DNA from: LDYB01 sp037442385
Lineage (GTDB): Bacteria > Armatimonadota > Fimbriimonadia > Fimbriimonadales > GBS-DC
NCBI GenBank assembly: GCA_037442385.1
Contig: JBBIQJ010000122.1
Span: forward strand, 1 to 7,919
Length of the DNA stretch: 7,919 nucleotides
Reading direction: 5' to 3'
Shown here: positions 1 through 5,874 of the stretch, piece after piece
Layout of the letters: every line of letters begins with the position of its first letter
Position numbering within the stretch: position 1 is the first letter of the stretch
Translations under genes and position numbers: made by a program
The notes under the pieces: generated by a model
The model's database searches: none
What the model was told of the DNA's origin: nothing
Seen by the model: only the letters and a program-made list of their open reading frames with translations

Positions 1-1741
1 TGAAAGGAATGGCGAGGTACTCCAGCAGGGCGCTTTGGGGGGGCAGTGCGTCGGCAATCTGTTGTCGGGGCAGCGAGCTCTGGGGCGAAGCGGCTAAGGC
101 GGGGAGCCGTACCGCGACTCGATCCAGAAAGGCTTGGAGTTCGCGTTCCGCCTGGCGCGCCTCTTCACGAAACTGTTCCACAACGGCCGGGTCGACGTCC
201 GGGTTCGAGCGAATGGTCAACAGGTTCTGGTTCGCGCGGTCCACACGAAACCGAAGCATGTGCTCCTGTTCCCGCTCTTCAGGGGTCAGCAGAGTGGAAA
301 GACTCACGCGCCCTGTGTTCATGAGATCGCTGAGAGTACGTCCTTTGGCGCGCTGTGCAAGCAGAAACGCTTCTTCTGTGCGCTTAGCGCGCGCCAGAAG
401 CGTAACAGTGGTGGTATAGAGGCTCTGTCGCTCCGCCTGGAAGGAAAGTCGTCCTTCGGTTAGGGCGCCAATCTGTTCGCGAATCTTTTCAGCTCGCTCG
501 ATGGCTGTCAGGTAGTGCTGAATGGCGGAATCAAGGTCGTTCCGATTATAGGCGAGCGTTCCCATGTTGGACAGCACATACATCTCGCCGCGTGGGTCGC
601 CTAACCGGGTATAGAGCGCGAGTGCGGTTTCGAACGCCCGTTGCGCTTCGTCGGGGCGCTGGGTTCGCGTGTAGAGCAACCCCAGATTGGCTTGCGCGCC
701 CGCCTGCCCTGCCGTATCACCCAGCGTCTGGGCACGCGCATATGCCTGGCGGTAAAGCGTTTCCGCCTGCGCTGGCTCCGTGTCAGCAAGCAGGTTACCC
801 AGTGCGTTCAGAGCGCCGACCTCGCCCCGTCCGTAGTTCGCGGCACGGCTGAGTTCCAGTGCCTTTTCGTAATGCTGGCGCGCTTCGTCTAATTGCCCCG
901 TGCGCAGGTAAAGGTGTCCTAATCCCAGATGGGTGAGGGCTACTTCGCGCGGGTTGTCCTCGCTCTGGCGCAGTTCTAATGCCTGTTGATAGTAGTTCAA
1001 CGCCAGTTCAGGCTGCCCCAGCGTCAGATAAAGCGAAGCGATAGAAGCCAGCAGTTTCGCTTCAAGATCGGGGTTGCGCGCTTCCTGACAGAGGGCGAGG
1101 GCTTTTTCGTAGCTCGCCAGCGCCGCCTGCCACTGTCCAGACGCTTGATGCAGTTGACCAAGATAGCGGAGCGTTTCGGCTTGCGCGGACTTGTTGCCCA
1201 ACTCTTCCCAGATTTTCAGGGCTTGCTCAAAATAGCGCTGTGCCTGTTTTATATCGTATAGCCCGAAATAAACCAGGGCGATGCCCTGCAGGGTGCTGGC
1301 TTCCCCGTGGCGCTGCTGGATGGCGCGTCGCAGGGACAGCGCACGCTCATAAGCTTGAAATGCCTCGCGAGGTTTGCCGAGATTAGTGTACGCCACGCCC
1401 AGATTATGGAGCGTGTTCGCCTCGCAGTCGCTATCTTGCAGAGCCTGCCATCGCTGGAGTGCCTGATTCAGGCAGGGCACTGCCTCGTGTGCGCGTCCCT
1501 GCCCGATGAGCGCCACACCGAGTGCATGGAGCGCCGCCGCTTCGCCTCCTGAATCGTTAAGCGTACGCGCCTGCTCCAGCGCCTGACGATAATAGGCAAG
1601 CGCTTCGGCATCCTGCGCACGCTGACGGGCAAGGTTCCCCCGCTGGATCAGGTCGTTCACCTCGGGGCGCAGGCGCGTCTGGGCATGCCCGGGGATCAAT
1701 ACCGCACATATCACCGCGAATAGTGCTATTCTCATCATCAT
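1..1741 (-). CDS. Exported TPR-CHAT protein, C-terminus cut by window edge
   Basis: An open frame of 580 codons runs from the ATG at 1741 off the left edge. Residues 1-20 form a signal peptide: MMMR, a hydrophobic stretch, then GHA before Gln21. A first degenerate helical repeat lies at about 28-60. Tetratricopeptide repeats then begin near residues 69, 109, 149, 189, 229, 268, 308, 348 and 388. The period is close to 40 residues rather than 34, with consensus LG..Y...G....A...Y..AL. A helical linker (about 421-545) contains AKRTEEAFLLAQRAKGRTL, the segment that normally precedes CHAT domains. Residues 566-580, LPPQSALLEYLAIPF, match the first CHAT strand. CHAT is a caspase-like protease fold; its His and Cys would lie beyond the edge, so activity cannot be judged. 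The gene starts 13 nt after the cyclase-ATPase-TPR gene and probably shares its transcript. TPR-CHAT architecture is confident; export is inferred from the signal peptide; the target is unknown. Confidence 0.9.
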   Translation of the reverse strand, partial: MMMRIALFAVICAVLIPGHAQTRLRPEVNDLIQRGNLARQRAQDAEALAYYRQALEQARTLNDSGGEAAALHALGVALIGQGRAHEAVPCLNQALQRWQALQDSDCEANTLHNLGVAYTNLGKPREAFQAYERALSLRRAIQQRHGEASTLQGIALVYFGLYDIKQAQRYFEQALKIWEELGNKSAQAETLRYLGQLHQASGQWQAALASYEKALALCQEARNPDLEAKLLASIASLYLTLGQPELALNYYQQALELRQSEDNPREVALTHLGLGHLYLRTGQLDEARQHYEKALELSRAANYGRGEVGALNALGNLLADTEPAQAETLYRQAYARAQTLGDTAGQAGAQANLGLLYTRTQRPDEAQRAFETALALYTRLGDPRGEMYVLSNMGTLAYNRNDLDSAIQHYLTAIERAEKIREQIGALTEGRLSFQAERQSLYTTTVTLLARAKRTEEAFLLAQRAKGRTLSDLMNTGRVSLSTLLTPEEREQEHMLRFRVDRANQNLLTIRSNPDVDPAVVEQFREEARQAERELQAFLDRVAVRLPALAASPQSSLPRQQIADALPPQSALLEYLAIPF

Positions 1742-1743
1742 TG

Positions 1744-1750
1744 CCTCCTC
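1744..1750 (-). promoter_or_regulatory. Strong SD before a triple ATG start
   Basis: GAGGAGG is followed by CA and three consecutive in-frame ATG codons (1741-1739, 1738-1736, 1735-1733). The spacings are 2, 5 and 8 nt. The first is unusually short, so initiation at the second or third ATG is more likely. The choice only changes the signal peptide by one or two Met residues. Confidence 0.75.
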
Positions 1751-1754
1751 TGTG

Positions 1755-3908
1755 TTAGACAGTTTCTGAGTCTGCAGGTTCCTCAAGCGATTCGTTCTGT
1801 GCCCAGTGAACCAGCTCTTCACATGGGCAATTGTGTGCGTGAGCGCGTAGCGGAGCCAGTGTCGCGTCATCTAATGCCAGCTTTTGTAGGAGCGACCGTA
1901 CATACGCGACATCAGGCGACCCGTATTGGTCAAACAGGCACTCCGCTGCCAGCAGGGAGCGCGCCGCCTGGAGCGTTCTCTCAGGGTTCTGCATCAGGGT
2001 CTCGCCGAGGTTGCACAAACAGCGTGCAACCCCGATCCGATTGTTCAGTTCAATCTCATAGCGCAGCGCGTCGCTGAAGTGGCGCAGGGCGCTTTCGTAA
2101 TCCCCTTTCAAAAAGGAGACCGCGCCCAGGTTGGTGAGGCTTTCTGCCAGCCCGCGCATGTCACCCAGCTGCCGCTGCTGCACCGCTTCACTGATCTGGG
2201 TTTCGGCAGGGTCGTAGTCGCCGGTTTCGTAAGCGACAAGTCCGAGGTTATTACGCACAGCCGCCTGCCAGATGGGTTGTCGAGCCTGTTCAAAAGCGTG
2301 TAGCGCCCGTTCAAACTGGCGCGAGGCGTTGGGGTAGTCGCCGCGTCGCAAGGCAATGAGTCCCAGCAGGTTATGCGCCTGTGCTTGTTCGGTGCGCCGA
2401 TTCAGCTGTTCGTAAAGTGCGAGCGCCTTTTCTGCCGCCTGCCACGCCTGTTCCCAGTCGTGGGTTTCGTACAGGAGTCCTGCGTGTTCCATCAGCAGGT
2501 CGGCTTGAATCTCGGCAGGGGGCGATTCCAGCTGGGCGAGATAGTGCAGGGCGCGCTCCAGCGAGTGGTGCGCCGAGTAGAGCAATCCGAGCCGAGTGGT
2601 GAGCTTGATGAGCGCCTTGGCTAACTGCACCCCATGGTTGAGCTCGCCCCGCTGCTCGAACACGCCCAGTGCGTGCTGGAAATCTCCCTGATGGCGCTCC
2701 ACCAGGCGCAAGGCTTCCATTTCGTGAGGCGTCCGAATCTGGCGTCCCGCCTGAAGCGCCATCTGCAGGAAGTAGTGGGCGTAGCGTTGGGCGACCTGCG
2801 CGTGCAGTTCGGGGCGCTCCCGCAAGCGATTGCGTGCGAAAAGGCGCAACGGGTTCAATAGTCGAAACCGCTGGGTGTCTTTCTGATACTCTTCAATCAC
2901 GAGGGCATGCTGGCGCAGTTCCAGAAGGTCTTCCACCAGCATGAGCGATTCGCACACGGCTTCGGCGTCGGCGAGTGTGAAGCTGCCCGCGAACATGCCG
3001 AGCTGACAAAGCAGTTCCTGCGCGCTCTCCGTGAGTTGCGAATAGGACCATTCTATCGCGCCCAGCAGAGTGCGCTGGCGGTCGGGCATATCGGGATTGC
3101 GAGTCTGAAGAATCTGAAACCGCTCATCCAGCCGTTTCAGCACCTCCTGGGGCATCATCACCGCCAAGCGCGGCGCTGCCAGCTCGATTCCCAGCGGCAG
3201 CCCATCCAGATGGTGACACAGCGCCGCGAGCGCAGGCGCGTTTTCAGCGCTGATGGCATAATCGTTTTTGTAGTGGCGCACACGCTCCAGCAGCAACTGC
3301 ACGGCAGGATACTGCGCAATCTGTTGGGGGGTCAGCCCCTCGCGTGTGGGCGGCACAGCGAGTGGTTTCACCTCGTAGAGATGCTCTGCACGCAGATGCA
3401 ACGGTCCGGTATGGCTGAGCAGTATCTTGAGCGTGCTGAGTCCCAGGAGCTGGCGTACCGCTTGCAAGAGCGGCTCTGTGGAGCCTGCCGAGTCGATCAC
3501 CAGCAACACCGAGCGCCCCTCTAAATGCCCCAGCACCTGCTCGCTAAGCGGGCGATCGCCGCGCACCGCCAGCGAAAGCACTTGTGCGATACTCTGAAAC
3601 ACGCTCTCGGCGGTATAGGTTTCAGGCAAGTTGATCAACCAGACCCCATCGGGGAACTGCTTCAGCACGGTTTCGGCGACAGCGACTGCCAGTCGGCTCT
3701 TACCGACCCCGCTGGGACCCACAAGGGTTACCAGATGAATGTGGGGTTGCGAGAGCATCGCCGTCAGATCGCGTATTTCGCGTTCTCTCCCAATCAGAGT
3801 GGTCTCGGCGAGTGTCAGGTTATGCACCCCCGCACGGGGAGCGTTCGGCGGCGCCACCACAGCTTGAAGTCCATCGGCAAAAACTTGGTACAGGCGCTCC
3901 TGTCCCAC
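1755..3908 (-). CDS. STAND-type ATPase with C-terminal TPRs (intact part of the disrupted cyclase fusion)
   Basis: This frame gives 717 aa from a GTG at 3908. That GTG has no proper SD and lies inside the cyclase-ATPase linker, so it is a nominal start. IGRERE (39-44) opens the NTPase domain. GPSGVGKS (64-71) is Walker A and VLLVIDS (134-140) is the Walker B region. LKILLSHTGPL (160-170) occupies the place of the usual TSR.PL motif but lacks the Arg. DGLPLGIELAA (235-245) is the GLPL motif. RQRTLLGAIEWSYSQL (277-292) and CQLGMFAGSF (301-310) mark the winged-helix region. TPR-like units lie around 420-460, 470-502, 510-542, 549-580 and 589-620. A Cys pair is near the C-terminus (NCPCEE, 693-698). 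Such proteins are NTP-driven signalling switches; ligand and partner are unknown. The frame ends with TAA 13 nt before the TPR-CHAT gene. Whether it is translated on its own is unresolved. Confidence 0.8.
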   Translation of the reverse strand: MGQERLYQVFADGLQAVVAPPNAPRAGVHNLTLAETTLIGREREIRDLTAMLSQPHIHLVTLVGPSGVGKSRLAVAVAETVLKQFPDGVWLINLPETYTAESVFQSIAQVLSLAVRGDRPLSEQVLGHLEGRSVLLVIDSAGSTEPLLQAVRQLLGLSTLKILLSHTGPLHLRAEHLYEVKPLAVPPTREGLTPQQIAQYPAVQLLLERVRHYKNDYAISAENAPALAALCHHLDGLPLGIELAAPRLAVMMPQEVLKRLDERFQILQTRNPDMPDRQRTLLGAIEWSYSQLTESAQELLCQLGMFAGSFTLADAEAVCESLMLVEDLLELRQHALVIEEYQKDTQRFRLLNPLRLFARNRLRERPELHAQVAQRYAHYFLQMALQAGRQIRTPHEMEALRLVERHQGDFQHALGVFEQRGELNHGVQLAKALIKLTTRLGLLYSAHHSLERALHYLAQLESPPAEIQADLLMEHAGLLYETHDWEQAWQAAEKALALYEQLNRRTEQAQAHNLLGLIALRRGDYPNASRQFERALHAFEQARQPIWQAAVRNNLGLVAYETGDYDPAETQISEAVQQRQLGDMRGLAESLTNLGAVSFLKGDYESALRHFSDALRYEIELNNRIGVARCLCNLGETLMQNPERTLQAARSLLAAECLFDQYGSPDVAYVRSLLQKLALDDATLAPLRAHAHNCPCEELVHWAQNESLEEPADSETV

Positions 3909-3929
3909 CCCTTTGAGCCAGTAGGCGCC

Positions 3930-4431
3930 CTAGTTGCGAAGCTCCCAGTGTGTGGGATGGTGGTTCAGCAAGGCATAAGTCGCCTCTGAGAGCAAAATCT
4001 GCCCTCCGTGCGCCGCGCTACACACGCGTGAGGCGCGGTTCACATCGGCGCCGATATAGTCGGTTTGTCCATCGGGATGGACAATCTCCTCAGCCTCCCC
4101 CATGTGGATGCCAATCCGAATGCGCAGGTCAATCGGTTCGTCCTCGATTTGCCATTTTTCCGAATGGATGGCGCCCTGTGCCTCCAGTGCAAACGCCACC
4201 GCATCCACAGGGTTGGCAAACACCAGAAAGAAGGCGTCGCCGATGACTTTAACCTCACGCCCCCCATGATTTTGGGCGCAAGTGCGTACCAGGGCGTTAT
4301 GGCGCTCCAGAACCGGGCGAAAACTCGCCCGATAAGCGCGCCGTCAGCTCCGAATAGCCCTGGATATCCGTGAACACCAGGGTCAGATTCTCCCGCGACA
4401 CGGCAGGAGAGCGAGACTCGTCGTTTTGCAT
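3930..4431 (-). pseudogene. Adenylate/guanylate cyclase catalytic domain remnant in two frames
   Basis: The first frame runs from the ATG at 4431 to a TAA at 4299-4297 and encodes MQNDESRSPAV, then LTLVFTDIQGYSELT, the start of a class III cyclase domain. The frame is lost after Glu36-Phe37. The homologous reading resumes one base later (RPVLERHN from 4319) and runs to the TAG at 3932. In repaired numbering the catalytic set is intact: metal Asp22 (FTDI) and Asp65 (IGDAFF), base-selecting Lys61 (VKVIGD) and Asp124 (DYIG), and transition-state Asn131 and Arg135 (VNRASR). The Lys/Asp pair suggests ATP as substrate, making cAMP. The domain is cytosolic, with no membrane segment. The downstream frame has only one start-like codon, a GTG at 4223 inside the domain, so no functional cyclase is expected without correction. 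Confidence 0.85.
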
Positions 4432-4463
4432 CCGCACGCTCACCGCCAAACGCTACGCCTATC

Positions 4464-4492
4464 ATTATAGCATGGAGCCACAGTTTTGTGAC
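4464..4492 (-). promoter_or_regulatory. Sigma70-type promoter with extended -10 for the cyclase-ATPase / TPR-CHAT unit
   Basis: On the minus strand a perfect TATAAT at 4469-4464 is preceded by TGC, giving an extended -10 (TGnTATAAT). A -35-like GTCACA (4 of 6 matches to TTGACA) lies 17 nt upstream at 4492-4487. The -35 begins directly after the TAG stop of the TIGR03790-like gene. The -10 is about 33 nt upstream of the ATG at 4431. Placement and spacing fit a primary promoter separating this unit from the hisI operon. The transcription start is not shown experimentally. Confidence 0.65.
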
Positions 4493-5482
4493 CTATTTCG
4501 CATACGGTGCGCACAGAGGGTCGCCCACCACGAGGTCTTTCCAGAGAATGAACGGCGAAGCCCCCCAGAGGCTTTCGGCAATATTGCGCCCGCGCGTGTA
4601 GAGATCAAACATAATGTGCGCCCGACAGAGCGCCACCGTATACGGCTCCGACACATACCCCTTCACGCCTGTTGCGCCCTGCGCAATCAGGTCCGCGATT
4701 AACGATTGCCCCTTATCGGTGGGGCGGAAGGTACGGGCGCTGGTGGAGACCGCCGTCTCGGCAATCGCACCCGGACGAAACTGCAAACTGCGATAACTCA
4801 TCTTATTGAACTGATGATCGTTGCTGCCCCATGAGTAGTAGCCCATGATGTCGCGCACGACGCCCATAAAGTCCTCGCGCTCGTCCAGAATCACTTCAAA
4901 ACCGCGTTTCCGCAATAGCTGCGCTGCCTGGCGCATGCTCTCGTTAATCGCGCGATACCCGCCTCCATTACGTTTCGGGTCAATATCCAGCAGAAAGACC
5001 CCTTTGGCGGGCTTAGCGCGCAGGCTATTGTCGATTAAATCGCGAATCTGGGCGATTGTATAGCCGTCCAGCCGCGTCGCCAGATAGAACCCGTATTTGC
5101 GCCGCGAAAAAGGCTCCGTCGCGCCATAATACGGGTTTTGATGAAAGCGCCCCTGCTCCCGCAGGAACGGCAGCTTCAGCGGCGCGCTCATCAACGCGGA
5201 GTCCACCGAGAAGCCGCCCTCTTGAATCCGCAGAGGTACACCCCGACACAGCACCAGATAGTCTACTTTGAGGGTGAGTTTCTTCTGCTCCAGATATGCC
5301 ATGACGGGTTTCTCTATCGTGTCCCGATAGTCAGCGAGGGGCACTTCCTCTTGCGGCACGCAATCGATAAAGCAGAGGTTCTCCTGGGGCACGCCCCGAA
5401 GCTGGGCGTAATACTGAGCAATCCCGACCGAGTCGGGACTGCGGCGCGTCGCAATCACCAGCACATTCGTTGCTTTGGGCAT
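4493..5482 (-). CDS. TIGR03790-like protein of unknown function
   Basis: The product has 329 aa, and its pattern matches the family I know as TIGR03790. The N-terminus reads NVLVIATRRSPDSVGIAQYY, followed by LRGVPQENL. LVLCRGVPLRI lies at 76-86, MGYYSWGSND at 213-222, GYVSEPY at 275-281, and a C-terminal SPFILWKDLVVGDPLCAPY at 309-327. Its biochemical role is not known. The family has been noted for occurring in genomes that carry exosortase, but nothing here (no PEP-CTERM tail, no exosortase) confirms that link. No signal peptide or membrane segment is visible with this start, so a cytosolic location is inferred. The ATG is 7 nt after the hisI stop. Its SD (GGTGAG, spacing 6) overlaps the hisI stop codon, pointing to translational coupling. 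Family assignment is from memory of motifs, so moderately sure. Confidence 0.72.
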   Translation of the reverse strand: MPKATNVLVIATRRSPDSVGIAQYYAQLRGVPQENLCFIDCVPQEEVPLADYRDTIEKPVMAYLEQKKLTLKVDYLVLCRGVPLRIQEGGFSVDSALMSAPLKLPFLREQGRFHQNPYYGATEPFSRRKYGFYLATRLDGYTIAQIRDLIDNSLRAKPAKGVFLLDIDPKRNGGGYRAINESMRQAAQLLRKRGFEVILDEREDFMGVVRDIMGYYSWGSNDHQFNKMSYRSLQFRPGAIAETAVSTSARTFRPTDKGQSLIADLIAQGATGVKGYVSEPYTVALCRAHIMFDLYTRGRNIAESLWGASPFILWKDLVVGDPLCAPYAK

Positions 5483-5489
5483 TAATCGC

Positions 5490-5873
5490 TCACCGTGAGC
5501 CGTACACCTGTTCGGGGTCGATCAACACAGGCTCCACTTCCACCAGTTCGTTATTTTGTACCGCACGGTAGAAGCAGGAGTAGTGCCCTGTGTGGCAGGC
5601 GACGCCCTCCTGCTCCACCTGAATCAGGATGCAGTCCTGATCGCAGTCCACGCGGATCTCTTTGACCCGCTGCACATGCCCGCTGGTTTCGCCTTTGACC
5701 CAGTATTGCTGGCGCGAGCGGCTCCAGTAGGTGCAGAGTCCCGTCTCGAGGGTGCGCTGGAGCGCCTCCCGATTCATATAGGCGACCATCAGCACCTGCC
5801 CGCTGTGGGCGTCCTGAATCACCGCCGGGATTAAGCCGTTCGCGTCGTACTTGAGTGTGTTCAGCCACGACAT
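5490..5873 (-). CDS. hisI: Phosphoribosyl-AMP cyclohydrolase HisI (monofunctional)
   Basis: The enzyme hydrolyses phosphoribosyl-AMP to ProFAR in the third step of histidine biosynthesis, in the cytosol. At 127 aa it has the normal length for stand-alone HisI, and no HisE pyrophosphatase domain is fused. Signature segments are YWSRSRQQYWVKGETSGH (49-66) and VDCDQDCILIQV (75-86). They contain Mg-binding Asp76, Asp78 and Asp80 and Zn-binding Cys77. The other Zn ligands, Cys93 (ACHTG) and Cys100 (SCFY), are also present, so the active site looks complete. The ATG at 5873 follows the stop of the PKD-protein gene by one base, with an AGGTGA SD inside that gene's end. It is therefore co-transcribed and probably coupled. 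No other his genes are in the window. Confidence 0.97.
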   Translation of the reverse strand: MSWLNTLKYDANGLIPAVIQDAHSGQVLMVAYMNREALQRTLETGLCTYWSRSRQQYWVKGETSGHVQRVKEIRVDCDQDCILIQVEQEGVACHTGHYSCFYRAVQNNELVEVEPVLIDPEQVYGSR

Positions 5874-5874
5874 C

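Larger units (their letters stand above)
1755..4431 (-). pseudogene. Class III cyclase - STAND ATPase - TPR fusion, disrupted by frameshift and amber stop
   Basis: Reading from the ATG at 4431 (GGTGAG SD 7 nt upstream), removing one T from the TTTT run at 4320-4323 and reading through the TAG at 3932-3930 gives one continuous protein of about 891 residues. Its order is cyclase domain (about 15-165), a short RLKGL-type linker (here WLKGVGQERLYQVF), an NTP-binding STAND domain, a winged-helix region, and TPRs to the end. This is a well-known multidomain bacterial regulator architecture, and the linker sequence matches the family on both sides of the TAG. The length, 2677 nt, is one base more than a multiple of three, consistent with a single insertion. 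As written, the gene yields only a 44-residue N-terminal peptide from its normal start. Amber recoding is unlikely, because TAG ends at least three other genes here and Leu is the family residue at this site. A sequencing or assembly error at one or both sites is possible. Confidence 0.82.

Noticed and set aside
484..1741. CRISPR-like or tandem DNA repeat with a period of about 120 nt
   Set aside because: The periodicity is at protein level (TPRs). The DNA units are diverged and in one open frame.
3930..3932. TAG as a recoded sense codon
   Set aside because: TAG also ends the prenyl synthase, the TIGR03790-like gene and the right-edge gene, no recoding context is seen, and the expected residue is Leu, which no known TAG recoding in bacteria supplies. 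The frameshift upstream would remain in any case.
2907..3989. Long plus-strand open frames (2907-3524 and 3525-3989)
   Set aside because: They lie antisense to the ATPase-TPR frame, whose motifs (Walker A, GLPL, WSYSQL) are clear. The plus-strand products resemble no family, are rich in His/Gln/Arg as expected of a mirror frame, and lack an SD.
4040..4465. Minus-strand 141-codon frame starting MIGVAFGG
   Set aside because: It overlaps the cyclase domain in a frame with no cyclase motifs, and its start would overlap the -10 element. It is a shadow frame.
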